A stretch of DNA of 64,000 nt from the NCBI RefSeq assembly GCF_039649665.1, contig NZ_JBDJAW010000023.1:1-64000 (forward strand), read 5' to 3'. Source of the DNA: Microbispora sp. ZYX-F-249. GTDB taxonomy: Bacteria > Actinomycetota > Actinomycetes > Streptosporangiales > Streptosporangiaceae. Positions 44,005-52,556 of the stretch are shown in pieces. Below the pieces are notes generated by a model. It saw only the letters and a list, made by a program, of their open reading frames with translations, made no database searches and had not been told where the DNA came from. The first letter of the stretch is position 1. Every line of letters begins with the position of its first letter. Both the position numbers and the translations under genes were made by a program.

Positions 44005-44314
44005 TCAGTGCGAAGGGCGGCCTTCCGGGACAGCCGGCCGGCAGATCTTCCCCGGTCCGGGTCCTCGCGGACAGTCGCGCCCTCGTCGTGATCAGCGACC
44101 GCGGCATCCAGTGGTTCCTGGGGGTCCGGGGGATGGCCCCGGATCGACACAGTGAGCGGCACAGTGCGGTCGCACTTCCACGAAGCAGTCTACTCGATAC
44201 CACAACACGGAACCGATTTCTGCGTCTTCTCGCTAAAAGCTCTTGCTGTGTGGCGGGTGCCGAAGGCCCGGGCGCCGCTCGGATCGAGGGGGCCGGGAGC
44301 CGTACGCTGCACCC
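44005..44314. other. Divergent promoter region of helicase and ferritin-like genes
   Basis: A 310-bp non-coding space between divergent genes. Both promoters must lie here. It contains no feature I can name with confidence; the stretch near 44150-44260 is more AT-rich than its surroundings. Confidence 0.5.
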
Positions 44315-44974
44315 ATGAGTGATTCCTCTCCCGGGACCGTGGACCTGCTCGGTGTCCTCGCGTACGCCGAGCTCACCGCCTTCCTCCGGCTGGCCGAGGA
44401 CGCCGCGCTGCTGGCTCCGACGCTGAACGACAGGGCCGCCCTCGGGGACGTGGCCGCCACCGAATACGGGCACTTCCGGGTGCTGCGTGACCGGCTGGCC
44501 TCGCTCGGCGTCGATCCGGAGGAGGCGATGGCCCCCTTCGTGGAGGCCATCGACGCCTGGCACGCCCAGACCAGGCCCAAGGACTGGCACGAGGCGCTGA
44601 TCAAGGCGTACGTCGGTGTGGGGATCGCGGGGGACTTCTACCGTGAGGCGGCGCGCCACACCGCACCCTCCATCAGCGCCCTGGTGGACGAGGTGCTGAC
44701 CGACGAGAGCCGTGGGGAGTTCGCGGTGGAGCGGGTGCGCGCCGCGCTGGACGCCGACCCGCGGCTGTGCGGCCGCCTGGCGCTGTGGGCGCGCCGCATG
44801 GTCGGCGAGGCGCTGAGCCAGGGGCAGCGGCTCGCCGCGGCCCGGCCGCAGCTCGCCGCCCTGCTGGTGGGCGAGAACGGTGAGGACCTGGCGGAGGTCG
44901 GACGGATGTTCGCCCGGCTGACCGAGGAGCACGGCAAGCGGATGGCGGCCCTCGGCCTCACACCGGGCCCGTAG
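44315..44974 (+). CDS. Ferritin-like fold protein (Rv3210c-like)
   Basis: A 219-residue helical protein. LGVLAYAELTAFLRLAEDA, AATEYGHFRVLRDRL and GVGIAGDFYREAA carry the Glu and His positions (E..H) expected of a four-helix ferritin-like/MiaE-type di-iron bundle; the second pair is less clear. Family function is not established. It is divergent from the DEAD-box helicase gene and near DUF3107/TetR, the Rv3208-Rv3211 arrangement of mycobacteria. Confidence 0.82.
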   Translation: MSDSSPGTVDLLGVLAYAELTAFLRLAEDAALLAPTLNDRAALGDVAATEYGHFRVLRDRLASLGVDPEEAMAPFVEAIDAWHAQTRPKDWHEALIKAYVGVGIAGDFYREAARHTAPSISALVDEVLTDESRGEFAVERVRAALDADPRLCGRLALWARRMVGEALSQGQRLAAARPQLAALLVGENGEDLAEVGRMFARLTEEHGKRMAALGLTPGP

Positions 44975-45132
44975 TCTTCACGGGTTCCGCGGTTGTCGTG
45001 GGCGGCCACGCCGGGGTTGTCCAGTGCGCTGACCTGGTGAGACTCCTGGGGCGGCGAGGGCCGGGAGGTGCGGCGGGCGGTCCCGCGCGGCGGCCGGTCC
45101 GGCGTTCATGGGTCGCGCACGTGCCAAACGGA

Positions 45133-45270
45133 TGTACGGTGCGAGCATGAGGGCCTCGCGCCGCTACGGCAGTTCCTTGACGAGATGTGGGCCGAACACC
45201 TGGACTCCGCGTGCGGTGTTGCGGAGAGGAAGCGCGGGCTGTCCGACGATCAGCGGGAGGCGGGATCCCC
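45133..45270 (+). pseudogene. Possible ArsR-family regulator remnant
   Basis: In a 480-bp space without a clear gene, the stretch EGLAPLRQFLDEMWAEHL in one forward frame resembles the C-terminal helix of SRPBCC-linked ArsR regulators (the LAPLR.HLDRMW motif). No HTH, start or ribosome binding site can be matched upstream, so a decayed remnant is possible. It may also be chance. Confidence 0.25.
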
Positions 45271-45456
45271 ATCAGGCGGATCTGACCCGCCGTCCCCGCG
45301 GATGCGGTTACGGACGCACCTGAGCCCGCGGCGATCCCCGGGCGGCCGATCGACGGAGCTCGCATCGGACCTCACGGTCAGCCGCCGGGACGGCGCGCGT
45401 GGTGGGCGCGCGCCGCCGGCGGCCGGTGAGGCTCGGTGGGCTGTCCCGGTGGGGGG

Positions 45457-45687
45457 TTACAGAGTTCCGCCGAAGCCGACGGGGCGCGTCTCGTCCTCGC
45501 CGATCTCGACGAACCCGAGCGAGGCCACGGGGACGACCACTCGGCGGCCCTTGGTGTCGGTGAGCGTGAAGACGCCCTTCTCCGAGGCGAGCGCCTTGCG
45601 GAGCTCCTCCTCGATCTCCTCGGCCGACAGGTCGGTCTCCACGACGAGCTCACGGTGCACCGACTGCACACCGATCTTGATTTCCAT
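45457..45687 (-). CDS. DUF3107 protein (Rv3208A/TB9.4-like)
   Basis: A 76-residue protein from ATG 45685-45687 behind AAGGGGAG. MEIKIGVQSVHRELVVETDLSAEEIEEEL and GRRVVVPVASLGFVEIGE match DUF3107, a small conserved actinobacterial protein of unknown function; its association with the TetR gene is conserved. It starts 94 bp downstream of the TetR gene on the same strand. Confidence 0.92.
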   Translation of the reverse strand: MEIKIGVQSVHRELVVETDLSAEEIEEELRKALASEKGVFTLTDTKGRRVVVPVASLGFVEIGEDETRPVGFGGTL

Positions 45688-45781
45688 CGGGCTCCCCTTT
45701 CGCGAGGGCTGGTCCCTACCCATCGTCGCCCCCTCGGGGAGCGGTGAGCCCTGTGATCGCGTGAAGCGAACAGGATTCCGG

Positions 45782-46402
45782 TCAGCCGGTGCGCGGGAAA
45801 CCGCTGATGCCCCGCCAGGCCAGGCGCGCCATCAGCTGGGTCGCCGCCTCCTTGGGGATCGAGCCGTGGCTGCTCAGCCAGTAGCGCGCGCTCACCTCGG
45901 CCATGCCCACCAGGCCGACGCCGAGCAGGTGCGCCTCGTCGCTGGAGCAGCCGGTGTCCTCCTGGATGACCTGGCTGATCGCCTCGGCGCTCTCGTGCAG
46001 CGAACGCTCCATCCGCTGCCGTACGGGCGCGACGTTGCGCAGGTCGGATTCGAAGACGAGCCGGAACGCCTCGCCCTGGCTGGAGACGAAGTCGAAGAAG
46101 GCGCCGATCGCGGCCTGCACCCGCTGTTTGTTGTCACTGGTGGACTCGAGTGCCTGCCGGATCCGGGTCACCATGTCGTCGACATGCAGGTCCAGCAGCG
46201 CCAGATACAGCTCCAGCTTGCCCGGGAAGTGCTGGTAGAGCACCGGCTTGCTCACACCGGCCCGCTCGGCGATCTCGTCCATCGCCGCCGCGTGGTAGCC
46301 GTTCTCCACGAACACTTCCTGTGCCGCGCTCAGCAACTGGCGGCGGCGGGCCATCCGGGGTAGCCGGGTGCCCCGGGGCTTGGCGTCCGGGGTAGCGGTC
46401 AC
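45782..46402 (-). CDS. TetR family transcriptional regulator (Rv3208-like)
   Basis: A 206-residue regulator. The GTG at 46400-46402 follows AAGGAG by 6 nt. The N-terminal HTH is RRQLLSAAQEVFVENGYHAAAMDEIAERAGVSKPVLYQHF, followed by a helical ligand domain (LYLALLDLHVDDM ... FRLVFESDLRN ... HLLGVGLVGMAEVSARYWL). Conservation next to DUF3107 and rhlE across actinobacteria suggests a core rather than drug-resistance role. The effector is unknown. Confidence 0.92.
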   Translation of the reverse strand: MTATPDAKPRGTRLPRMARRRQLLSAAQEVFVENGYHAAAMDEIAERAGVSKPVLYQHFPGKLELYLALLDLHVDDMVTRIRQALESTSDNKQRVQAAIGAFFDFVSSQGEAFRLVFESDLRNVAPVRQRMERSLHESAEAISQVIQEDTGCSSDEAHLLGVGLVGMAEVSARYWLSSHGSIPKEAATQLMARLAWRGISGFPRTG

Positions 46403-46474
46403 GGCAGTCTCCTTGGAAGATGCGCATCGGGGGCTCCCGCCCCGGGGCCTCATCCTACGCGTGGGTAACTCGGG

Positions 46475-46675
46475 TCAACGATAGTCGTCGTCGTCGAGGT
46501 CGACCGTGCGCTCCTGCTCGGCCACGTCGGCCGGGTCGGCGTCGAACGGAACGCGCTCGGGCCAGCGCCGGTCGTCGGGGACCTTGACGAGCTGGTGCTG
46601 CTCGACCGCGTCGGCCTCCGGCGCCTCGATCGAGATCTCCTCGACCGTCTCGTCGAGGGGGTCCATCTCGGGCAT
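46475..46675 (-). CDS. Small acidic hypothetical protein
   Basis: A 66-residue, strongly acidic protein from ATG 46673-46675 with AAGGA 7 nt upstream. The pattern DPLDETVEEI ... VPDDRRWPERVPFDADPADVAEQERTVDLDDDDYR, with a P.DADPADV.EQ core, recurs in small actinobacterial proteins of unknown function. No membrane or secretion signal. It is 72 bp upstream of the TetR gene and downstream of the NHEJ genes, all on the minus strand. Confidence 0.7.
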   Translation of the reverse strand: MPEMDPLDETVEEISIEAPEADAVEQHQLVKVPDDRRWPERVPFDADPADVAEQERTVDLDDDDYR

Positions 46676-46755
46676 CTGCGTGTCCTTCCGTTCGAAGGTC
46701 GGCTGCGACAGGTCCAACACTACGGCCAGGGCGGCGGCGGAACTAAGCGGCGGGG

Positions 46756-47637
46756 CTAAGCGGTGAGGGGTACGAACAGGTCACCGTGTTCCGCCACCCG
46801 CTCCAGCACGTCGGCAGCGGTGAACACCAGCTGGTCCGGGCTGTCGCACGACTCGACCTCCTCCCACAGCAGGGGAGTGGACGCGGTCGGCCGCCGGGCG
46901 GCGCGCAGCGAATAGGGCGCGACGGTCGTCTTGGCCGGGTTGTTCTGGCTCCAGTCGATGAAGACCTTGCCCGGCCGCTCCTTCTTCGCCATCACGCTGG
47001 TCACGAACGGATGCTCCGCCTGCATCCGCCGGGCGAGCGTCTTGGCGTACTCGGACGTGCCCGGTCCCCGGTCCCAGGGGACGTAGAGCTGCATGCCCTT
47101 CTGCCCGCTGGTCTTGGGAAAGCCGTGCAGGCCGTCGTCCGCCAGGGCCTGCCGCAGCAGGACGGCGACGCGGCAGCAGTCGACGATCGTGGCCGGGGCG
47201 CCCGGGTCCAGGTCGAAGACGAGGGTGTCGGGCGGCTGCGGCTCGCCGTCCTTGGCCACCCGCCACATCGGCACGTGGATCTCCAGGGCTGCCAGGTTGG
47301 CGTAGTAGACCAGGGTCGGCAGGTCGTCCACGACCGCGAAGTCGATCTCTTCGCGGTTCTTGGTGCTGCCCGGCGCGGGCAGGGTCACCGTACGGACCCA
47401 GTCGGGCGTGTGCTCCGGGGTGTTCTTCTCGAAGAAGAACTGGCCTTCGACGCCGTTCGGGTAACGCTTGACCGTGAGCGGGCGCCCCTTCAGGTGCGGC
47501 AGCAGGACCGGTGCGATCCGGGTGTAGTAGTCGATCACCTCGGCCTTGGTGAACGCGGTGTCGGGATAGAGGACCTTGTCCAGATTGGTCAGGGCCAGCA
47601 GGCGGCCCTCGACCTTCACCCGCACCTTCTCGCTCAT
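46756..47637 (-). CDS. LigD-type NHEJ polymerase (primase-like) domain protein
   Basis: A 293-residue protein from ATG 47635-47637, which overlaps the ligase gene stop (ATGA). LTNLDKVLYP ... AEVIDYYTRIAPVLLPHLKGRP opens the archaeo-eukaryotic-primase-type fold; FDLDPGAPA carries two metal Asp residues, and the conserved SGQKGMQLYVPW and IDWSQNNPAKTTVAPYSLR follow. It extends ends with rNTPs/dNTPs in non-homologous end joining. In mycobacteria this domain is fused to ligase in LigD; here it is a separate gene. Confidence 0.92.
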   Translation of the reverse strand: MSEKVRVKVEGRLLALTNLDKVLYPDTAFTKAEVIDYYTRIAPVLLPHLKGRPLTVKRYPNGVEGQFFFEKNTPEHTPDWVRTVTLPAPGSTKNREEIDFAVVDDLPTLVYYANLAALEIHVPMWRVAKDGEPQPPDTLVFDLDPGAPATIVDCCRVAVLLRQALADDGLHGFPKTSGQKGMQLYVPWDRGPGTSEYAKTLARRMQAEHPFVTSVMAKKERPGKVFIDWSQNNPAKTTVAPYSLRAARRPTASTPLLWEEVESCDSPDQLVFTAADVLERVAEHGDLFVPLTA

Positions 47638-48590
47638 TCCTGCTCCTCCCGCCGCACGTCCGCGGGGACCTTGTCGGCACGCACGCCCCGCCACACGGGG
47701 TTGCGCAGCCGCCCGTCGCGCGTCCACATCGTGAACGCCACCTCGCCGACCACTTCGGGCCGGACCCATCGGGCGTTCCTGGAGATCTCCCTCGGCAGCC
47801 CGTCCGAGAAGGGGCTCTGCCCGATCTCGAGCGGCTCAATCAACCGGAGCAGGTCGCCGAGCGTGGCGTCGGTGAACCCGGTGCCCACGTGGCCGGCGAA
47901 GCGGAACTCGGCCGGGGAGGTCCCGGCGTACACGCCGAGCAGGAGCGAACCGACGCCGCCCGCGCGGCGGCCCTTGCCGGGCCGCCAGCCGCCGACGACC
48001 ACCTCGGCGGTGCGCAGGTTCTTGATTTTGATCCACCAGTCCGCCCTGCGCCCCGGCCGGTACGGCGAGTCGAGGCGCTTGGCGACCACGCCCTCCAGTC
48101 CCTGCCGCCTGGTGGCCTCCAGCACGGCCGGTTCACAGGGGAAGCACGGCGGCGCGTCCAGGCCGAGCGAGTCGAGCAGCGCCCGGCGGTCCCGGTACGG
48201 CAGGTCGAGCAGCGTGTGCCCGTCGAGATGGAGCAGGTCGAAGGGCAGGTAGGAGACCGGCAGCCGGCCGAGCAGGTGGGCCCCGGCGGGATCGGTGATG
48301 TGCATGCGCCTCTGCAGCCGGGCGAAGCTGGGCCGGCCCTCGGGGTCGAAGGCCACCACCTCGCCGTCGACGACCGCCCTGCGGCCGGCGAGCGGCGCCA
48401 TGGCGGCCGGGATCTCGGGATACCGCGAGGTGAAGTCGGCGCCGTGCCGCCCGGTCACCCGCACGCCGCCGTCGACGTACGCGAGCGCGCGGATGCCGTC
48501 CCACTTCACCTCCAGCGCGTACGCCTCGGGGTCGAGGGGGATTTCTCCTGGGATGGCAAGCATCGGCTCGATCGGATACGGCACCGCCAT
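47634..48590 (-). CDS. ligD: ATP-dependent DNA ligase (LigD ligase domain)
   Basis: A 318-residue ligase. The adenylation Lys is in LEVKWDGIRALAY (KxDG), VVDGEVVAF is motif III-like, EGVVAKRLDSPYRPGRR motif IV, and WWIKIKN motif V, followed by an OB domain ending VWRGVRADK. The protein lacks the nuclease and polymerase parts of LigD. It is divergent from ku, and its stop overlaps the polymerase gene, so the three make a compact end-joining set. Confidence 0.93.
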   Translation of the reverse strand: MAVPYPIEPMLAIPGEIPLDPEAYALEVKWDGIRALAYVDGGVRVTGRHGADFTSRYPEIPAAMAPLAGRRAVVDGEVVAFDPEGRPSFARLQRRMHITDPAGAHLLGRLPVSYLPFDLLHLDGHTLLDLPYRDRRALLDSLGLDAPPCFPCEPAVLEATRRQGLEGVVAKRLDSPYRPGRRADWWIKIKNLRTAEVVVGGWRPGKGRRAGGVGSLLLGVYAGTSPAEFRFAGHVGTGFTDATLGDLLRLIEPLEIGQSPFSDGLPREISRNARWVRPEVVGEVAFTMWTRDGRLRNPVWRGVRADKVPADVRREEQE

Positions 48591-48667
48591 AGTGGGTACC
48601 TGCCCATCAGGTAACTCCCTTGAATCCCACCATGGCGTTGTTCGAACACAGAGACGAGAATGTGGCT

Positions 48668-49591
48668 ATGCGCAGCATCTGGAAAGGCGCGATCTCGTTC
48701 GGTCTGGTCACCATCCCGGTGAAGCTGTACTCGGCCACCGAACAGAAGGACGTGGCGTTCCACCAGGTGCACCGGGAGGACGGCGGGCGGATCAAGTACA
48801 AGCGGGTCTGCTCGGTCGACGGGGAAGAGGTGCCGTACTCCGACATCGCCAAGGGATACGAGCTGGCGACCGGCGAGATGGTCGTGCTGACCGACGAGGA
48901 CTTCGCCGACCTGCCGCTGACCACCTCCCGCAGGATCGACGTGCTGCAGTTCACCCCCGCGGAGCAGATCGACCCCATCTACTTCGCGAAGTCCTATTAC
49001 CTGGAGCCGGACGGGCAGGGCGCCAAGCCGTACGTGCTGCTGCGGGACGCGCTGGAGCGGTCCGGACAGGTGGCGGTCGTCAAGGTCGCCCTGCGGCAGC
49101 GGGAGTCGCTGGCCGCCCTCCGCGTGCGTGACGGCGTCTTCGTGCTGGAGACCATGCTCTGGCCCGACGAGATCCGCGAGGCCGACTTCGGGTTCCTGGA
49201 GGAGGACGTCGACGTACGTCCCCAGGAGCTGAAGATGGCCGAGTCCCTGATCGAGACCATGGTCGCGGACTTCGACCCCACCGAGTACAAGGACGCCTAC
49301 CGGGAGGCGCTGCAGGAGGTCATCGAGGCCAAGGTGGCCGGCAAGGAGCTCGTCGCCCCCGAGGCCCCCGCGGAGGCCGGCCCCGCCGTCGACCTCATGG
49401 CCGCGCTGCGGGCCAGTGTCGAGGCGGCGAAACGGGAGCGTCAGGGCGTCACGGAGACCAAGGCGCCAGGCAGGGCCGCCAAGGCCAAGGCCGCGGCCTC
49501 CTCCGGGACCGCCGCCAGGAAGGCCGCGTCGGACGGCGCGGACGAGGAGGAGAAGGCGCCCAAGAAGCGGAAGACCCGCCGGTCCGCGTGA
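48668..49591 (+). CDS. ku: Non-homologous end-joining protein Ku
   Basis: A 307-residue protein from ATG 48668; the family consensus MRSIWKGAISFGLV sets this start over an ATG 16 codons upstream. The beta-barrel core continues with KLYSATE...VAFHQVH and GGRIKYKRVC, and the C-terminus has an extended Lys/Ala-rich tail (RAAKAKAAAS ... KKRKTRRSA) as in bacterial Ku proteins that bind DNA ends and recruit LigD. Divergent from ligD. Confidence 0.95.
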   Translation: MRSIWKGAISFGLVTIPVKLYSATEQKDVAFHQVHREDGGRIKYKRVCSVDGEEVPYSDIAKGYELATGEMVVLTDEDFADLPLTTSRRIDVLQFTPAEQIDPIYFAKSYYLEPDGQGAKPYVLLRDALERSGQVAVVKVALRQRESLAALRVRDGVFVLETMLWPDEIREADFGFLEEDVDVRPQELKMAESLIETMVADFDPTEYKDAYREALQEVIEAKVAGKELVAPEAPAEAGPAVDLMAALRASVEAAKRERQGVTETKAPGRAAKAKAAASSGTAARKAASDGADEEEKAPKKRKTRRSA

Positions 49592-49618
49592 GCCCGCACC
49601 TGCTCACAGCTGTTCTGA

Positions 49619-49654
49619 GGAGCCCCGGCGGATCGATCCGCCGGGGCTTTCTTC
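49619..49654 (+). terminator. Terminator downstream of ku
   Basis: A perfect palindrome from AGCCCCGGCGGATC to GATCCGCCGGGGCT (49621-49648) ends in TTTCTT, a classic intrinsic terminator 30 bp after the ku stop. It may also serve the convergent Asn-rich cluster from the other side. Confidence 0.9.
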
Positions 49655-49814
49655 ACGGTACGGAAGTGGGCGATCCGTACAGGGCCGCGAGCTCTCGGCC
49701 GCCCGTTCACCGCCGCCCGATCGCCACGGAGGTGGCGGAGGCGTGATCAGGGCGGGCCCGGACACCGCGGCTTCGCGCTGACGGCCCTGTACGCGTGGGT
49801 GTCACCCGTCAGTG

Positions 49815-50120
49815 TCAGTCGTCGTCGTCGCCGTCGATCTCGATGACGGCGTCACCGGATGCGAAGGCCACGTTCTTCCGGTTGACCTTCTTCTCCTTCT
49901 CGTACTTGAGCTTGAAGACGCGGAAGTCGTTGCGGTTGACGGCCGCGTTGCGGCAGCCGCGACCGCGACGTCCGTAGTGGTCACCGTGGCCCCAGTTGCT
50001 GGTCATGGTCGGGGTGCCAGGGGCGGCTGCCTGAGCGGCGGTGGCGCTCAGGGCGAGCGCGCCGCCGGCCATTACCGTACTGACCGCCAGACCGGTGATG
50101 ACGTTCCGGAATTTGGGCAT
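49815..50120 (-). CDS. Small secreted protein, outlier of the Asn-rich cluster
   Basis: A 101-residue secreted protein behind GAGGAGGACCTCA. The signal peptide MPKFRNVITGLAVSTVMAGGALALSATAAQA closely resembles those of the following paralogs. The mature part is about 70 residues, Arg/Asn/Gly-rich at the start (GHGDHYGRRGRGCRN), then FRVFKLKYEKEKKV and DAVIEIDGDDDD. It lacks the NNWW repeats but shares the RNDF and acidic alternating (VIEID) end. It sits last in the series of six genes; its leader carries the hairpin and a variant of the upstream element. Confidence 0.8.
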   Translation of the reverse strand: MPKFRNVITGLAVSTVMAGGALALSATAAQAAAPGTPTMTSNWGHGDHYGRRGRGCRNAAVNRNDFRVFKLKYEKEKKVNRKNVAFASGDAVIEIDGDDDD

Positions 50121-50260
50121 TGAGGTCCTCCTCGAAGGATGGAGTGCCCGAGTACGACATTTCCAGGGTCTGTCGGAAATGTCCGAGCGATGTCCTGTAT
50201 GTCCGACTATCGCCCGTGGCGTCTTAATTGCCGATGTGGCCTGCCGGCAAACTCGGCCGG
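50121..50260 (-). promoter_or_regulatory. Leader of outlier gene: GTTTGCCGGC element and hairpin
   Basis: Reading the minus strand, GTTTGCCGGC (50243-50252) lies about 123 nt before the start, and GACATTTCC (50156-50164) with GGAAATGTC (50175-50183), as written on the plus strand, forms a perfect 9-bp hairpin immediately before the ribosome binding site. Similar elements occur in four other leaders of the cluster. Confidence 0.6.
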
Positions 50261-50522
50261 AGGGGATTTGGGGCGGGGTTGTGCTGCGATGTGTGGCGTT
50301 GAGTGATCGCTGACCTGATCGACGTTCATGTCTGACGTGTCCCGGCGGGACGCGGGGTAGGGGGGCTTCCCGGTCGGCGGCGCGGTGTTCTCAATCCCCG
50401 GTTCTCGTGTGCTTCGTCCCTGTCGCGCCGCTGTCCGGGGAGGGCGGCGGCGGGTGTGGGGCGGGCCGGTTCACCCGATGGGAGAGGGGGTGGCGGGGTG
50501 GGGACCGGGCGCGCAAAGGTCA

Positions 50523-50551
50523 GGGCTCCGGCGAGGATCTCGCCGGAGCCC
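50523..50551 (-). terminator. Terminator of the second Asn-rich gene (copy 1 of shared hairpin)
   Basis: GGGCTCCGGCGAG and CTCGCCGGAGCCC form a perfect 13-bp stem with a 3-nt loop, about 200 nt downstream of the Asn-rich gene at 50750. Almost the same sequence recurs at 51786-51816 and 53030-53058. Confidence 0.8.
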
Positions 50552-50749
50552 TTATCTCATGCCATCCCGTGGAGGGCGTTTTCAGGCTTCCGCTCGCTCG
50601 GCGCGCGGGTGCGCTGAGAACGCCTGGCTGCACTCACCGGCGCCGTCGTTCCCGGCTGGTGGCGGGGAGGGACGCGCGGGCGGCTTGCCCGCTCCTCCCG
50701 TCACCCGGCCGGACGGCGCGGTGTCGCGCGAGGTGTCAGTCCTCGCGGA

Positions 50750-51298
50750 TCAGACGTCGTGGTTGGCGTTCTTGTTGTTGTTGTTGAAGCGCTCGCGGTC
50801 GTTGCGGTTCCACCAGTCGTTGTTGTTGTGGTCCCACCAGTTCTGGTCGGCCCACCAGTTGTTGTTGAGCCAGTTGAAGTCCTTGTCGTCCTTCTCCTGG
50901 AAACCGAAGGCGACATCCTTGGCGACGAGGCCGAAGGCGTCGTGCTGAGACTTGCCGTCCTTGTACAGGTTCTGGCCCCACCAGTTGTTGGTGTCCCACC
51001 AGTTGTTCTGGTTGCGGTCGTTGAGGTTGTGGTTCTGGTCGTTGCGCTGCGGGTTGTTGTTGTTGTTCGGGAAGAATGCGTTCGGGAAGTCGTTCCCCTT
51101 CTTGTTGTCCTGGGCGATGCCGCCCGTGCTGTCGTCGACGCCGTTGGCCGCGCCGTCCTTGACGATGGGGCTGTCGTTCTTCTTGAAGAAGAAGGGGTTG
51201 TCGTCGGCGCTGGCGGCCGTGGCACCCATGGCGACGGCCCCGCCGACGACGGCGGTGCTGAGCGCGAGCCCTGCGAAAATCTTCTTGAGGTTGGGCAT
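50750..51298 (-). CDS. Secreted Asn/Trp-rich protein A
   Basis: 182 residues from ATG 51296-51298 behind GGGAGGAACCATA. A Sec signal peptide (KKIFAGLALSTAVVGGAVAMGATAASA) is followed by a block PIVKDGAANGVDDSTGGIAQ shared with the next gene, an Asn-rich linker, and a core where NNWW, NWWGQN and WWADQNWWDHN surround AFGLVAKDVAFGFQEKDDKDFNW. The C-terminus is Asn/Arg/Lys-rich. No cysteine in the mature part. Unknown function; the Asn-rich, aromatic composition resembles prion-like or amyloid sequences. It is preceded by a long leader and followed by a shared-type terminator. Confidence 0.85.
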   Translation of the reverse strand: MPNLKKIFAGLALSTAVVGGAVAMGATAASADDNPFFFKKNDSPIVKDGAANGVDDSTGGIAQDNKKGNDFPNAFFPNNNNNPQRNDQNHNLNDRNQNNWWDTNNWWGQNLYKDGKSQHDAFGLVAKDVAFGFQEKDDKDFNWLNNNWWADQNWWDHNNNDWWNRNDRERFNNNNKNANHDV

Positions 51299-51480
51299 TA
51301 TGGTTCCTCCCTGACAGGATTCGATTTCGAATTGCCCTGCGTCTGTCGGCATTTCCCGTCCGTCTACTGTGGACAGGAATTCCTTCGTGGCTCTTATTGA
51401 GCCCTGCTTCCGACGCTAGTGGTGATTTCCTGCCGGACGGCCCGACAAACTGATGCCTGCTGCTTTTAGTTAATGATTAG
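51299..51480 (-). promoter_or_regulatory. Leader of protein A gene
   Basis: On the minus strand GTTTGTCGGGC (51440-51450) lies 142 nt before the start. Two hairpins follow: GGCTC/GAGCC (51389-51403) and an imperfect stem at 51348-51383 (GGCATTTCCCGTC against GACAGGAATTCC), the second ending about 50 nt before the start codon. Confidence 0.6.
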
Positions 51481-51720
51481 CTGCGTATAGGCTTGATTCG
51501 ATGGATAATGCGCCTTATGTAGGGATAGGTACGATTTGCCCCTCTGCTCTGGCCGGGTTCTGACGGTGCGGTGAGCGGAGGCGCCGGCTCACCCGCGCGA
51601 CGGAGGGACCAGTCCGAGGGAGCGCCGGCCGCCCGTAGGCACTCCCGGGGCGCGCCGGAGAAGGAATGGGCGCGACTGCGGGGCGGAAGTGGGCGGGCGG
51701 CGAAGGCCCGGAGGCACGTG

Positions 51721-51775
51721 GGCGGCCGTGACGACCGTGTGACGGCCGTGACGGCCGTGTGACGGCCGTGGCCGG
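51721..51775. repeat. Short direct repeats of the GTGACGGCCGT type
   Basis: A run of short imperfect direct repeats (GTGACGACCGT, GTGACGGCCGT twice with a shortened copy) directly precedes the shared hairpin at 51786. No function is evident; replication slippage in GC-rich spacer DNA is the simple reading. Confidence 0.6.
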
Positions 51776-51785
51776 GAAAAGAGCA

Positions 51786-51816
51786 GGGCTCCGGCGGAAC
51801 CTTCCCGCCGGAGCCC
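51786..51816 (-). terminator. Terminator of the third Asn-rich gene (copy 2 of shared hairpin)
   Basis: GGGCTCCGGCGG pairs with CCGCCGGAGCCC, 12 bp, downstream of the gene ending at 52026. The stem matches the other two copies except at the loop-proximal end. Confidence 0.8.
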
Positions 51817-52025
51817 TTGGTTGTCACTGTAGGAGGATTGACGGCCGTTCCCGTTCAGGCCGCCGTCGCTCGATGAGCGAGCGGCGGGCCGGTCGAGGAA
51901 CGTGTCTCCGCATTCAACGGCGCCAGTCCGTGTGCCGGGGTCGGAGACCTCGTGGGAGGTTCTCCGGATCCGTCACCTTCCCGGAGCGGCGCGATCGTCT
52001 CGCAGGAGCCGCTGGACCTGCCTTC

Positions 52026-52556
52026 TCAGTTCACGTGCTCGTTGTTGTTGTTGTTCCACCAGTTGTTGTCGTTGTTGTTCCACCAGTTGTTGTTCTGCCA
52101 CCAGCCGTTGTTGAACCAGGTGTTGTCCTTGTTCGTCTTGTCCTGGAAGCCGATCGCGACGTCCTTGGCGACGAGCCCGAAGCCGGAGAAGTCGTCGCGC
52201 CGGTCGGCGAAGGCGCCCTGGTTCCAGAAGCTCTGGTTGTTCCACCAGTTGTTGTTGTTGTTCTGGTTGAAGTCCTGGTTCTGGTTGTTGCGGTTGAAGT
52301 TGTTGTCGTTGTTCGGGCTGAAGAAGACAGGGAAGACGTTCTCCCGATCACCGCGGTCGCCGAAACCCCGGTTGCCCTGAGCGATGCCGCCAGTGCTGTC
52401 GTCGACACCGTTGGCCAGGCCGTCCCGGACGATCGGACGGTCGACGTCGCCGGTCCCGGTCGCGGCGCCGGCGGCACCGGCGCCCAGGGCGAGCACGCCG
52501 CCGACGGCGGCGGTGCTCAGCGCGAGACCGGCGATGATCTTGTGGAGCTTGGACAT
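52026..52556 (-). CDS. Secreted Asn/Trp-rich protein B
   Basis: 176 residues from ATG 52554-52556 behind AAGGGGGACACGC. A signal peptide (KIIAGLALSTAAVGGVLALGAGAAGA) is followed by PIVRDGLANGVDDSTGGIAQ, then Asn-rich linker and core: NNWWNNQSFWNQ, FGLVAKDVAIGFQDKTNKD, WFNNGWWQNNNWWNNN, ending in NNWWNNNNNEHVN. It is the closest paralog of proteins A and C; the FGLVAKDVAIGF strand between Trp-rich halves is the most conserved piece. No Cys in the mature protein. Unknown function. Confidence 0.86.
   Translation of the reverse strand: MSKLHKIIAGLALSTAAVGGVLALGAGAAGAATGTGDVDRPIVRDGLANGVDDSTGGIAQGNRGFGDRGDRENVFPVFFSPNNDNNFNRNNQNQDFNQNNNNNWWNNQSFWNQGAFADRRDDFSGFGLVAKDVAIGFQDKTNKDNTWFNNGWWQNNNWWNNNDNNWWNNNNNEHVN

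Noticed and set aside
45068-46363. Forward open frame of 431 codons across the TetR region
   Set aside because: It overlaps DUF3107 and TetR on the other strand, both of which have good family matches and ribosome binding sites; only a short ArsR-like stretch is kept as a possible remnant.
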